Assembly (NCBI GenBank): GCA_032622095.1 | Contig: CP136068.1 | Coordinates: forward strand, 16,661,729-16,725,728 | Direction: 5' to 3' | Origin: Siphonodentalium dalli | Lineage: Eukaryota > Mollusca > Scaphopoda > Gadilida > Siphonodentaliidae | DNA: 64,000 nucleotides | Shown: positions 22,680 to 34,139 of the stretch, one piece after another | Layout: each line of letters opens with the position of its first letter | Numbering within the stretch: the first letter of the stretch is position 1 | Notes under the pieces: model-generated | The model's input: only the letters and a program-made list of their open reading frames with translations | Database searches by the model: none | What the model was told of the DNA's origin: nothing | Made by a program: the position numbers and the translations under genes

Positions 22680-25600
22680 ATTTTATTTGTATAATATACA
22701 AAAGGGATTGAGGCACAAGTTTTTACAACTTACGAAGCCCCTCTCCCGATACAATAAAATTACATACATGTGATCAAGATGACGGTATATAAACGTATTT
22801 ACATGATGATCAGTTTAGAGATATATAATTTGTATTGCCTTCCAGAGGTTGTGTAGATTTGTGTTTAAAACAATGAGGCTGCATTGTGAAAAAATAATAA
22901 TAGTAGACAGTCATGAACTAGGTTTTAATTTTTGTAGCGCTCTGGAAGACAGTACCGACAATTGATAAGAACGTGCATGTTTGTGGGGGAGGTTGGTCCG
23001 TTTGTGAGATAACTGCCACATAAAAATTGAAATTTCTGAAGCACCTTTAAGTATATTCAGAAGTGATATACTTATGTATGTACATACACCTAAATATACA
23101 CATGTACACATATATGGATCCGTATGGACACACATATACATACATATAATATAAAATCTTTTAGGGGTCGAAACGTTTAGTCGCGGCAATATATTGCTGT
23201 GTGATGTCAAATAGTCTCATATTTTTTTGGGACGAGATATTAGGTATTCCACACATGAGTTCTGCAATGTTGCTTATTATGAGATTTTCACGGGTTAGTT
23301 TCTCAGATAATTCTGAGCGCTCTCTTTGGTACAATGGGCACATGAAGAAATAATGATATGCGTCTTCATACCGGTTTCCACACGAACATGCGGGGCTGTC
23401 AGCGATATAGTTGTTGAACATATCAGATCGGAGTTCACTACACAAGTTACGTAGGCGACAGTGAAAAATATTGTATTTTCTAAGTCCAACGTAGAAATGT
23501 CGAGGGGGACTGGGCGTTGGATCTATATGTTGCAAGTTGGTTTTGAAGGTAGAAAATTGGTCAACGTCAGTGATTAATTTGGGAAGTTTGTTCCATTCCA
23601 TGGCCATCTTTGGGAAAAATGACTGTTTGAAGTGTTCAGTATTGCAGTAATATGAATAAAATTTACTGGGGCGTCTCCAATTATAGTCTGCAACTTCATG
23701 AGATCTGGGGGGAAGTATAGTGGATAGATATGTTGGTGCTAAATTGTTGACGATTTTATAGAGTGCCTGCAATTTATGTGTTTGGCGTCTTTTATTGAGT
23801 GAAGGCCATCCAACTTCCTGTAATACCGCATCACCCGAGGCAGAACGGGTGATACCGCTGACTATCCGGCCAGCATCGATATGAAGCCGGTCAAGCTTTT
23901 CTAACATATAGTTAGAGGCATTGTCCCAAACGGCATCTGAATAATCAAATAGTGGTAAAATGTATGTTTTGTAAATAATTTCGATGGTTTTCCTGTTTAG
24001 TTGATATTTGATGCGACGAAGTTGAGATAGGCGCGAGGCAATCTTTTTGACAGAGCCTTCGATGTGGGCGTTCCATTTGAGATTTGATTGGAGTTCCAGA
24101 CCTAAATGTTTATGCTTGTCCACAAAGTCGATTGAATTTCCCACGAATTTGAGGTTCGGATTCTCTGTAGATGGAGCAACCAATGAGAAGGACATTCCAA
24201 CTGTTTTAATTGGATTAAAGCTGACCAGCCAGTTTTTGGACCACGCTGTAATTTTGTCTAAGTCGCTGTTCATAGTACCTTCAAGTATATTAATATCAAA
24301 GTGGCTATTCGTGAGGCAAGTGTCATCAGCGTACATTCTCGTTACCGATTCAATACCATCGGCTAGATCATTTATATAGACAAGGAACAAGAAAGGTCCC
24401 AGGATAGATCCCTGGGGCACTCCTGCTGGGATGACCTCATATTTTGAAAATATGTCATTGACTAGGACTCTTTGCGTCCGGTTATCTAGGTAGTCTTCTA
24501 TCCAATTTAAAGTCGTTCCTTTTAATCCATAAGCTTTCAATTTATGTATCAGTCCCCTGTGCCAAACCCTTTCAAAAGCTTTGGATATATCGCAGAATAT
24601 GGAACATGTAAATAGTCCTTTATCGAGGGTTTGGCACAAGTTGTGGTATAGGTCTAATAGTTGGTATGTTGTACTGTGACCTGGGAGAAAACCGGATTGA
24701 TGGAAATACAAGAGCTCATTTTCGATGAAAAACTTACTAATCTGTTTCAGAACAACTTTCTCAAAAATTTTAGATACACATGGTAAAAGGGATATTGGTC
24801 GATAATTTTTGGCGTCAGCTGGATCGTCTTTTTTGAAAATCGGGATCACGTTTGCGGATTTCCAGGAGTTTGGGAATTTCTCTGTATTGATAGATTTCCT
24901 GAATAGAAGGACCAGTGGGTGAGCTATCGATTTTGCTGTTTCGCGGAGCATTCTAACGCTAATCCCATCGTGCCCGTGGGCTTTGTTAAGTTTAAAAGAT
25001 TTGATGGCTGTTTCAACCTCGGTTTCTGTGAAGATCAAGTCAGGCATGGTGTTTGCGGTGCGTTTCGGAAAATTAGGCAGGTTATTTTTAGCACCATTAA
25101 TTGTAGAATTTGCAATGAAGCTGTCGTTTAAGATTTTGGCTTTTTCATTATCATCTATTGCATATGTCTTATTGTTAGCAGAGATAGTACCGGAGGAGCT
25201 GTATAGTGGGGGGATATTTTTTGTTCGTTTCTTGTTTAGTAGGTAATGCATTATTCGCCAAAAGTCTCGCGGGTTGGACGCTTCTCTTATTCGTTCTTCT
25301 AGGTTTTCTTCAAATTTAATTTTCGCGTGCTTCTTCATGTTATTGACTTTGTTTCTTATATTTTTGTATTTTCTCCAGATTTCAGGGTTTTCATTTTTCA
25401 TGGCTTTTTTCCTAACTCTGTCACGTTTTCGTATCTCAAAACGGATGTCCGAGTTGAACCAGATTTTATCAGAAGTTCTTACTGTAATGTACGACTGTGG
25501 AATTGTTTTCGCCATTATGGACAGAAATTCTAATTGAAAGTTATTGGCAGCTGTGTTCACATCCGATGCATGTGTTATGAGGTCATCCCAGTTGACATTA

Positions 25601-27000
25601 GCAAGTAGGTTATTTGCATGGGAAAAGTTAGCTTTTCTGTAGTTCCACACTTGTCTTAGAAATGACGCTGCGGTCGTGTTTTCAAATGTTATTGTAGCAT
25701 ATACACCTAAGTGGTCTGAAACTCCGAGATCTAGGACATCGGCATCTATTACACGGAGAGAGTTTGAAGTAATAATTGGGTCAAGTAACGTGCTTGAGGT
25801 GGAGGTCACTCTCGTGGGGACCATTATTGAATTTTTCATGCTGAAACCATCCGTTATATTTTTCAACTTCGATGAACTATCCATGAAATTGGAGTTAAAA
25901 TCTCCTGTAATGACAACGTATTCGGAAATGTCGAGAGCGTCAGATATTGAGGATTCCAGGTGTTCCCAATAATTTTGAGAGCAGAATTGTGCAGATCTGT
26001 ACGATACTCCAAGAACAATACGAGTTTTCTTTGAGTGGATTTCAAACCAGAGACAAGAAGAGTCGAATTCTAATTCGGTTTTACGATTAAATATTAAGTG
26101 ATCGGCGAACATTACACATATTCCGCCGCCGTCTGAATCTCGGTCTTCGCGAATTGGGGTACAAAATCCATCGATTTCTAATTGATTTGAAGGATAAGAT
26201 GGGTCAAGATGCATTTCGGTGAAACATAAAATGTCATATTCGTTTATAAGGTCTGCAATCTTTTCAAGTTTATTACGGATACTCCTTATGTTATAATGGA
26301 AAATTGAGATAGAATTCTCAACGTTTATGGTCTGAGACAACGGTCCCGGGTTTGTATGTATATCGCCGGATAATAGTAATAAAAAGAGCGCAATCAGGAA
26401 TAACGACCTTGCGTTTGGTGGACTGAAGCATTTTCCGAAGTGAAGGGTGCTGTTTTTCACAGTTTTGGGGGCTAGTGGTCGTTTTGCTGAGTCGAAGATA
26501 CCTATTGCTGCCCTATATTGGCTCAAGTCACACGTCATATTTCAGACGGTGGTTAGAAACCAAGATAGGGAAGCAACTGGACTCCGACTCAACAGATAAT
26601 AGATGTAGTGGAACCTCACAAATGGACTTGGCGGTTGTTCTTAAGTTATGGATATTTTCAATATGGATTGGAAACATGAAGTAAGTAAATGAATCATCAA
26701 AAGTGGTCAATGCATAGAATAAAGAGAACATGATCAAGACATGATGAGAAATATTTACATAATGGTGTTTGGTGGTGATTGGCATGAGGGGTTTATCGGC
26801 TATTTACGGGTAGTTGTGTTGAAATTTAAGGGAAATTTTTCTTGAAATATGACTGCTACAGTAATGTTCCAAGCAATCGACCTCACAACCATAGCAGAAT
26901 CGCGTGCAACTCCACGGGACCCCGTCGGGAATATGGCCCACCGCCCTTCCTAGGAAAGCTCTCGGGGCGAAAAGCCACCCACAACTCCGCCGCGGCCAAG
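22680..27000 (-). mobile_element. Apparently complete CR1/L2-type non-LTR retrotransposon
   Basis: It comprises a GC-rich, gene-poor leader (about 26880-27000), a short AT-rich segment, one long intact ORF (23161-26538) and a ~480 bp 3' UTR. The UTR ends in a hairpin-capable block (GGGAGAGGGGCTTCGTAAG ... CTCAATCCC) followed by AT-rich TATACAAATAAAATATG near 22680. The same 3' block recurs truncated at 10309-10372. The 5' border is inferred from composition. I could not identify target duplications. Confidence 0.75.
23161..26538 (-). CDS. LINE ORF2: 2A-like leader, AP endonuclease, reverse transcriptase
   Basis: This is an intact 1125-codon frame for the retrotransposition enzyme: the endonuclease nicks target DNA and the RT primes cDNA there. 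Residues 45-66 form a hydrophobic leader ending SGDIHTNPGP, a 2A-like signature with His in place of the usual Glu. The endonuclease spans about 75-290: YNIRS near 82, TE at 107-108, TGDFN at 211-215, SDH at 274-276. The RT spans about 540-790: NYRPISLLP, DISKAFERVW at 650, AGVPQGSILGP at 705-715, catalytic YADD at 736-739. The C-terminus has a zinc-knuckle-like CSCG-x7-H-x4-C at 1051-1067. No stops or frameshifts interrupt it, so it is recent or possibly active. The C-terminal architecture fits the CR1/L2-Jockey group. The exact clade needs a tree. The ATG at 26538 is the first in frame and gives the full leader. Confidence 0.93.
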   Translation of the reverse strand: MTCDLSQYRAAIGIFDSAKRPLAPKTVKNSTLHFGKCFSPPNARSLFLIALFLLLLSGDIHTNPGPLSQTINVENSISIFHYNIRSIRNKLEKIADLINEYDILCFTEMHLDPSYPSNQLEIDGFCTPIREDRDSDGGGICVMFADHLIFNRKTELEFDSSCLWFEIHSKKTRIVLGVSYRSAQFCSQNYWEHLESSISDALDISEYVVITGDFNSNFMDSSSKLKNITDGFSMKNSIMVPTRVTSTSSTLLDPIITSNSLRVIDADVLDLGVSDHLGVYATITFENTTAASFLRQVWNYRKANFSHANNLLANVNWDDLITHASDVNTAANNFQLEFLSIMAKTIPQSYITVRTSDKIWFNSDIRFEIRKRDRVRKKAMKNENPEIWRKYKNIRNKVNNMKKHAKIKFEENLEERIREASNPRDFWRIMHYLLNKKRTKNIPPLYSSSGTISANNKTYAIDDNEKAKILNDSFIANSTINGAKNNLPNFPKRTANTMPDLIFTETEVETAIKSFKLNKAHGHDGISVRMLRETAKSIAHPLVLLFRKSINTEKFPNSWKSANVIPIFKKDDPADAKNYRPISLLPCVSKIFEKVVLKQISKFFIENELLYFHQSGFLPGHSTTYQLLDLYHNLCQTLDKGLFTCSIFCDISKAFERVWHRGLIHKLKAYGLKGTTLNWIEDYLDNRTQRVLVNDIFSKYEVIPAGVPQGSILGPFLFLVYINDLADGIESVTRMYADDTCLTNSHFDINILEGTMNSDLDKITAWSKNWLVSFNPIKTVGMSFSLVAPSTENPNLKFVGNSIDFVDKHKHLGLELQSNLKWNAHIEGSVKKIASRLSQLRRIKYQLNRKTIEIIYKTYILPLFDYSDAVWDNASNYMLEKLDRLHIDAGRIVSGITRSASGDAVLQEVGWPSLNKRRQTHKLQALYKIVNNLAPTYLSTILPPRSHEVADYNWRRPSKFYSYYCNTEHFKQSFFPKMAMEWNKLPKLITDVDQFSTFKTNLQHIDPTPSPPRHFYVGLRKYNIFHCRLRNLCSELRSDMFNNYIADSPACSCGNRYEDAYHYFFMCPLYQRERSELSEKLTRENLIISNIAELMCGIPNISSQKNMRLFDITQQYIAATKRFDP

Positions 27001-28489
27001 AAGTCGACTGATTAGAGCATTACTGTAGCATGGGATTTTGTGCGGGTTAATCCAGAATAAGTGAGAAATTTAGCAGTTTCATTATAGGTGAGAACAGTAG
27101 ACCCTTTATGAATATATGCGGGATAGGCATACAAGGGGAGATATGTAGTTGTGCCACCCCCACTGGGTTTAGGTACTTCGTGCTCAAGATTGTGTGCACT
27201 CACCAAAAGGGTCAACATTGGTCACTGAGAAGTGGTAACTTGTATATAACTCTGTTCAGTTGGTCAGGATGCGTTGAAGAAAGGCGAAAATTAGATATAT
27301 ATTTTTTTATCGTTACGGCTTGCCATAGTACATTGCGTCACATTGTTGATATAAATGTTGTGATTGGAATTACTAGCGCGGAAAGTTGAGTCGTGAAAAG
27401 TGGACTTCGCATATCGACAAAATTAGGTCGCGGTAACCGAGAATATTGTGATCGTGTTGTATAGCCGTTGACTTTATGCCGTGAAGCGTTTCAACAACCT
27501 TGCTTGAGATTATAATGAATCAGTTTTGACCTGGCGCCTGGTGGTCCGAGTCGCGTAGACTTCATGTTAGGGAGCGTGGACTTATTCGTTTGAACTTGGG
27601 AAAAAAGAATGGGTTCCCACATGAGATTGGAAAGGAGCTATCGCGAGAGTCGTAAGTGACTGGGTTCTGTTCACCATTACAGCTCTTGGTGAGTTTTATT
27701 GAGTTTATATATGCTCGACATTTTAGTTGTCTCCATAGCAGGGTTAATTGGCATCTAGAATGGGGGTGGCAAGTGGTGGTAACACAGAGAGGCTCAAACA
27801 ATGGGGGGGGGGTAAAATAGTTACAATTAGATTGAATTCCAGTCATCAGTTGAGTTGAACACTAGTGGAGGAGGTCGCACATTCCATTGTTTTAATTAAT
27901 ACGAAATGCTACTTGGTTATAGGACTTAGTGAATTAGTCACTTTACTCTTCTTTTTTTTTCTTCTTTTTTTTTTGGGTGAAACTTCCTTCTATACATGCA
28001 CATATAAAAAGGTACCGGAATATGTTTTTGAACAAAAGTGTCTCTTATGAGGTATTGCCTGCTGGGCATGGAAATCTGTTTGACCTTAGAGGCTTAGACT
28101 CAAAGTCAACTCAGGAGCAAATATGCCAGTTGACAGTTATATGTAAACAATGTTCCTTTTTTTTAACGTACTAATAGTTCCATGGAACTCAAACTATATT
28201 TATATGTACCTTTGCATAAGGACTGATAGAGCAATCGGAAATATAAACAGGTGAATAATATACCATTTATTATATTGAGAATTAAAATTTTAGGATTAGA
28301 ATTAAAACTAACTGGCAGTGTGACCTCCCCGGTGTGGTTTACTCGCTTTAACATGCATGTAAATGGAGTATATACACATACACAATAACATGAATACATA
28401 TACATCCATATAAATACAAATAGATATACATATAATCCACCCCCAGCACAGACCCCCTTCCGCACTATGCATACATGGATTTATGACAG
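27001..28489. other. No gene recognised
   Basis: Unique-looking DNA with short ORFs on both strands, none bounded by convincing splice sites. It has T-rich runs at about 27950-27975 and a G-run at about 27805-27812. Confidence 0.45.
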
Positions 28490-28951
28490 AGATAAACTCA
28501 GATTTATCAGAGAGGTTTAGCAATGTCTCATATGGGGGGGGGGGGGTGGGGGGGGGGGGGGTGAGTGAACATATGATATGCATAAATGTGAATATATATA
28601 ATATATGGATTTATCATACAATGTGATTCATATTTGATATAAGGTAGCTGTTACCAAGTAAAATGGTGACTTGTATTCAGGCATTAACAAGTTTTTGAGG
28701 TTAAATTTCATATGGATATAATTTTGTATTAAAAAAGTAGTGTCATGTGGATACATGTAGGGTGAGCTACTATAGTTATACTGCATAGTAGCAATTAAGT
28801 TCATAAAACTAGCGTCATTAAGTTTTGAGGTTTACATTTTATCTACCAGGTATATATGTATCAATTATACTGTGGCAGATGAATACTCTGTAAACATATT
28901 TCCTGATATATGCATATAATTATTCTGTGACATTATAATTATTCTGTGACA

Positions 28952-29295
28952 TTAAAGATACACAATCCAATTTGTTTGTCCCCGAGTCATCGGGTTCCAA
29001 TAATAACAACATTTCTTCAAGAGATACTTGTATTCAAGATTGATTTAATAGCAACATAATACTTATCGCTATCAGCCCTAGTATGAAAATTTTCCAAAAA
29101 CATGTTATATACATGTATATCAGCATTTTGTTAAATGCAATTTAGTATCAAGAGTATACATGTTGGTCGGCTCGTTTAATAGATGGTTGTCCACCAAATA
29201 TATTTCAGGTGGTGAAAATAGGATTAATGTTGATTCAAAAATTTATATCTGGGTTTCTTGTCTACGGTTAAATATTTTATTTATTTATATATTTA

Positions 29296-29328
<33 letters not shown>

Positions 29329-29396
29329 TTTATTTTTTTCCCCGAAAACCGAGGAATAGTAATTTAGGAGCATTAATATGGATCATGTATCTTTAA
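28952..29396. mobile_element. MITE family 2, copy 1 (diverged)
   Basis: It starts TTAAAGATACACAATCC and ends GATCATGTATCTTTAA (inverted complements). It shares TTGGTCGGCTCG, AGGTGGTG and CCGAGGAATA(G)TAATT with copies 2 and 3, but is more diverged and has an AT microsatellite expansion at 29276-29332. The TIR resembles the inner ends of the foldback at 12681-13558. Confidence 0.75.
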
Positions 29397-29945
29397 CAGC
29401 TTTTGGAAGTTAATTTTTCCATGTACCATATATTGGGTATGAGCCTAATTGTGATATAAATTGGGTGTGGGGGGAATATATCATAATGTATAAATGTGAC
29501 ATTCACTGGTAGATGGACACTGTGCATGGATGAGACATTAACATACCTGAATGTAGCATTTACCGATAGAAGCATATAAAGGCCATGGTAAGTTATGTCA
29601 GTGTCTGAAAGTCAATCTGGTTTCAGCGGTTGACCTCAAACACCCACCCAATTTACCCTTGCCTAAAAGTGGCAGTAACAGTTTTTGGAAGTTAGTTCCA
29701 TATATCAATAATGTTGTATAGGGGCAAGTTGATATATCGTATGGATAAATAACTATACCACAGTGGACAGATTTCAGAGTTTAATTGCATATATGGGGTG
29801 AGGCATATATTATATCATACACTCTGATTTATACTAGTAGTTTCTAACTGATGATAGTTAACAATTACCCAGTACATGTACATGCATAATGGTCACCTTA
29901 AAGTTAAATAGCAGTATTTTATGTGAAGATATAAAACCTGTGATA

Positions 29946-30347
29946 TTAAAGATACACAATCCGACTTGATATTCGCCGTGTCAACATGTTCTAACAATAG
30001 CATCATTTGTTCAAAAGATGTTTTAGTTTTCAAGATTGATTTATTTCCAAAGGTAATGCTTACCGCGGTCAACCTTGGTATAAAATTTTCCATAACGAGT
30101 TATATTATATCGGCATTTTGTTCAATGCAATTTGGTATGAAGAGTATGTTGGTCGGCTCGCTGAATATATGCTTGGCCGCCAACTATTTAGGTGGTGGAT
30201 AATAAAACATAATTAGAAAATTTCTATCTGATAACTTTCAGCTTTGATGGGTGGGTTTCTTGACTGATAAAAATGTTTAGTTTTTTTTAACCTCTGAAAT
30301 CGAGGAATACTAATTCAGGGACGTTAATTTAGATTATGTATCTTTAA
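29946..30347. mobile_element. MITE family 2, copy 2
   Basis: TTAAAGATACACAATCC ... TAGATTATGTATCTTTAA. Nearly identical to copy 3 at 31149 over ~400 bp. Noncoding. The small ORFs on both strands (about 60-78 codons) are conserved only because the copies are young. Confidence 0.85.
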
Positions 30348-31148
30348 CAAGTTTTGGAAGTTAAATTTAATATCATACACTCTGATTTATACTAGTAGTT
30401 TCTAACTGATGATAGTTACCAATTACCCAGTACATGTACATGCATAATGGTCACCTTAAATAGTAGTATTTTATGTGTAGATATAAAACTCCGTTTTATA
30501 GTCATTTAAGCATAGTTGTTATCAAGTAAATGCTTGTCTGACATTTACTAATCCGTGCATAAAGCCATGGTTAAATTAGTCTGTTTTTAGCATTTTTAGC
30601 ATAGGTTAAACAAAAAACAAAAACAAAAACAAAATTATTCGGAATAAGTTTCAAAAATGATTATTGTAATAATATATCATTAATATTAAACCGATCTTGT
30701 TTACGTTCCTTGAATGCGAATGAGATCTGTATCATTGACTTTGACAGATTTTGGAAGTAAATTTCATGTCTTATATGGGGGGGAGTGAACATATGATATG
30801 CATAGATGGGAATATATATAAGAAATTTATCATAAAATGTGATTCATATTTGATATATGGCAGCTGTTGCCAAGATAAGTGTATGCTAGTATGAGACATT
30901 AGCAAGTTTTAGAAGTTAGCTTTCATATGGATACAATTTTATTTTGGAAAAGTAGTGTCAAATGAATAGGGTGAGGGCAAAATAGTTATGTTGCATAGTA
31001 GCAATTAAATTCACTAGTCTAGCATCAATAAGTTTTGGAACTTAAATTGTATCTACCAGGTACATGTATCAATTATACTGTAGCAAATGAAAACTCTGAT
31101 TTGCAGTAAACATATTTCCTAGTATATGCATATAATCATTCTGTGACA

Positions 31149-31598
31149 TTAAAGATACACAATCCGACCTGATGGTCCCTGTGTCAACATGTTCTAACAA
31201 TAGCATCATTTGTTCAAAAGATGCTTTAGTTTTCAAGATTGATTTATTTCCAAAGATAATGCTTACCGCGGACAACCTTGGTATAAAATTTTCCATAACG
31301 AGTTACTAGTATATTATATCGGCATTTTGTTCAATGCAATTTGGTATGAAGAGTATGTTGGTCGGCTCGCTGAATATATGCTTGGCCGCCAACTATTTAG
31401 GTGGTGGATAATAAAACATAATTAGAAATTTTCTATCTGATAACTTTCAGCTTTGATGGGTGGGTTTCTCGACTGATAGGAATGCTTTGTTTTGCTTTGT
31501 TTTTGTTTTTGTTTGTTTGTTTGTTTGTTTGTTTTTTTTAACCTCTGAAATCGAGGAATACTAATTCAGGGACGTTAATTTAGATTATGTATCTTTAA
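31149..31598. mobile_element. MITE family 2, copy 3
   Basis: Same TIRs as copy 2, with few differences. It carries an extra (TTTG)n microsatellite at about 31480-31535 where copy 2 has only TTTTTTTT. Copies 2 and 3 are young, or homogenised by conversion. Confidence 0.85.
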
Positions 31599-31640
31599 CA
31601 AGTTTTGGAAGTTAAATTTAATTAACATACATTTGAAGTT

Positions 31641-32360
31641 GAATTCATGGATCATATATGGATATAATGAGGGCAAATGGATATATTAGCATACATGTAC
31701 ATGATTTATAGTTCATAATAAGTTGTGGAAATCTGATTGCATATATCATATAAAAATAGTATGGGGGCAAATGAATATCCCATAGACTGTGATTCATTTT
31801 TATCACATGGTAACAGTTACCAAGTAAATAGATATGATACACTATATGATATATTATATTATATCATACACTCTCATTTATACTAGTAGCTCTAAATGAT
31901 AGTTGATACCATTTACCAAGAACATGTATAATTGTGACCTTAAATGGTATTTCGTGCATAAATTTCACAACTAAGAAGTTGTGAAAGTCTAAATTCATGT
32001 ATCATACATGTATATGGATAGGATGAGGGAAAAACAATATATCATAAACCGTGATTCATATTTATCACATGGCAACAGTCACCAAGTAAATAGATATATT
32101 ATGGTACATAATTGTATCTTATGGGTAAATGTAATACTAGGGTTTCGGAAGTCTGATTGGGTAGGGTGGGGCAAATGTATATATGATAACGTGCGATTCA
32201 TAGTTATCACATGGTAACAGTTACCAAGTTAATGGATATATGTAACATTAGCGAGTTTTGGAACTTAAATTTCAAATGTAGACATACACAGTAGAATTAT
32301 CTATGATCAGGGGTTTTTAAATTGGAAAATTTAAAATGGCAAGGTGGATACACGTGCAAT
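31641..32360. repeat. AT-rich degenerate repeats, ~150-200 bp modules
   Basis: Modules built from GTGATTCAT(A/T)(T/G)TTATCACATGG(T/C)AACAGT(T/C)ACCAAGT(A/T)AA(T), at 31789, 32051 and 32185, alternate with AAGTTGTGGAAATCTGATTG / AGTTTTGGAA(C/G)TTAAATTT. They continue the field seen at 28.5-31.6 kb. No gene. Confidence 0.6.
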
Positions 32361-32446
32361 TATTTTTTTTTATTTATGTGTGGATGATTGAGTAATTTGT
32401 GATAAAGGTGATAATTTCTCAATGTTCAGTGGTACATTTGGTATGT

Positions 32447-33340
32447 TCACTTTTCCTTGATTGATTTCACTTCCTCGAGTGAATTTACTTTGAATGGCTT
32501 TGATGTCTCTGTTGTCTTGGTGAAGATGTTTCCACGAAATGTCCAATAGGAAGAAATGAGTTTCTCCTTCTTTAATAAGTAAAGTTCTCGCACAATGTCA
32601 CTTCTAGCCTTGGTAAGGTTCTCGGTTATGAAGATCTTACTTTGACCCTTTAGAAGTTTCTTATTGTCGAACACAGCTTTTCGAGCATACCAATTTCCAA
32701 AGCGTACTATTATGTTGCAGGCCTTGGTGGTTGTTTTACGAGTCTGGCTCCCTGGTACCAATATATCTGTCTGCTGATTTGAAGCTGCATGTTTATTTAG
32801 ATGGGATGATGTTTGTTCTGATTCAAACAGCTTGTCTGCTTTCCTGGCAGGAATTAAAGGACCTTCAGGTACAGTATGAGGCGCACCAAGAGGATGAGCA
32901 TTTGAAATGTCTCTGGGATGTAATTTAACTTTCAGGAAGTGCTCACAGATATCCCTAACTACACATTTTGCATCAATATTAAAAGGGTTGGAGATGTCAT
33001 CTGGAATAGGCACATTATGGAATTGTAGACAATTTATACGACTATACTGTTCTCCTTTCTCAACCTCAGTGTCGGTGTGCTTGATTGCTTCCTTGAATTT
33101 CTTCTCAATGAGGTTTTCAATCCATTCTTTGTCCAAGGACCCAGTAGGATTTGAATTTGAGTTTTGCAAAGATATCTCAGTCAGTTTCTGATTCTCACCC
33201 TTTAGTTCGCGGACTTCAGTTTTGAGAGAATTTATTTCTTGCTGCATGCTCTGCATCCCATTTTTTACTGTAATAACCTCCTTTTGTGTATTTGATATGC
33301 TTGTTTTTACTGACTTCAATTGTAGTATGCATAGTTGCAA
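32447..33340 (-). pseudogene. LINE ORF1 protein, C-terminal part (after frameshift)
   Basis: This is the downstream part of a nucleic-acid-binding ORF1 protein typical of non-LTR elements. In order: a heptad-rich coiled coil (KTEVRELKGENQKLTE), then KGEQYSRINCLQFHNVPIP with an RRM-like region and DISNAHPLG, then the C-terminal block IIVRFGNWYARKAVF..KIFITENLTKARSDI..YWTFRGNIF. These are the usual Transposase_22/ORF1p landmarks. It overlaps the upstream frame (33216-33947) by about 125 nt. The two join sensibly if one base is gained or lost near 33318 (TTGAAG). No ORF2 follows. A short A-rich run (CATAAATAAAAAAAAATAA) occurs on this strand near 32363-32380, so it may be an ORF1-only retrocopy. 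Confidence 0.8.
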
Positions 33341-33947
33341 ACATATCTGTTAAAATTTTCATTTGGTTCCCCAATGTCTGAAACTCTTGCTTCATGCATA
33401 CACTGATTTGGTCTTTAATTGTCTTATTTATGTGTTCATCTAATGAATCTTCCTCTGTAGCTACCGGTCCTCTACGTCGTTTCTTTCTTTCTTTCGCACT
33501 GAAAGATTGCATTGACTGGGAAACCGCTTGAAAATTTGATGCGAAGCTGGTTGGGGTGCCTATTGGTGAGTCCTGTGGTGATGCATTTAAACTCGAAACT
33601 TGGCTGGAGGGTGGATCAAAAATGGAGTTTGCTAGACAGAGAGTAATTACATCTGATTGAGGTTGGCTTCCAGAAAAATCATAGTTTGTATCAGCCACAG
33701 AATTGATGACTTCCATGACTGTGTCAGGTTTTGAAATCTCTGACTGAGACTGGATGTCTCCAACTGGAAGTGTGGTTGTTAATTCAGGATGTTTTTCACC
33801 ATTTATTAAATTTGAACAGTTAGTTTTATCATCAGCAGCCATGCTATTTGTTAAGTCAGACTTATCTTGTGAGGTATTTACAAGTTCATTTTGAGAGTCT
33901 TCTACCACGCCCGCCATTTTTATCGGATATTGGTCGTGGTCAGTCAA
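33216..33947 (-). pseudogene. LINE ORF1 protein, N-terminal part (before frameshift)
   Basis: The N-terminal half is Ser/Thr/Asn-rich and disordered-looking, followed by the basic patch KERKKRRRG (possible nuclear-localisation or RNA-binding segment) and a helical stretch leading into the coiled coil. The best start is the ATG at 33917 (AAAATGGCGGGCG, giving MAGVVEDSQ), ten codons inside the longest frame. The frame diverges from the continuation near 33318. It ends in 18 out-of-frame residues. Upstream is a ~220 bp leader containing AAGATGGCGGCCGAG (about 34113-34127). It abuts the 3' UTR of the LINE at 34295. Confidence 0.75.
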
Positions 33948-34139
33948 ATCGTATCCGGCTTCAAACTCGGAAAAACAAATTTCAAAATACCCGATCGGTC
34001 CGTATAGTTCTCTGTGTTAAACCCGCCGAAGATCCTTGTATATTGTGTGTCTTTATTACATTCTTTTCCCCGTTAAATAGCCGAAAAAGTAGGAGCGAAA
34101 ATTAGCTTGTTATGACTCGGCCGCCATCTTGTCCATCTA

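Larger units (their letters stand above)
28490..31640. repeat. Segmental duplication: 28490-29400 repeated at 30725-31600
   Basis: Ordered matches include GTGAACATATGATATGCATA (28564 and 30785), TGTGATTCATATTTGATAT, AGTAGTGTCA, GCATAGTAGCAATTAA, TATCTACCAGGTA, AACATATTTCCT and TATGCATATAAT, then a MITE family 2 copy. A partial third copy covers about 29800-30360, and CACTCTGATTTATACTAGTAGTTTCTAACTGATGATAGTTA recurs at 29819 and 30379. A poly-G tract at about 28534-28560 marks copy 1. Confidence 0.8.
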
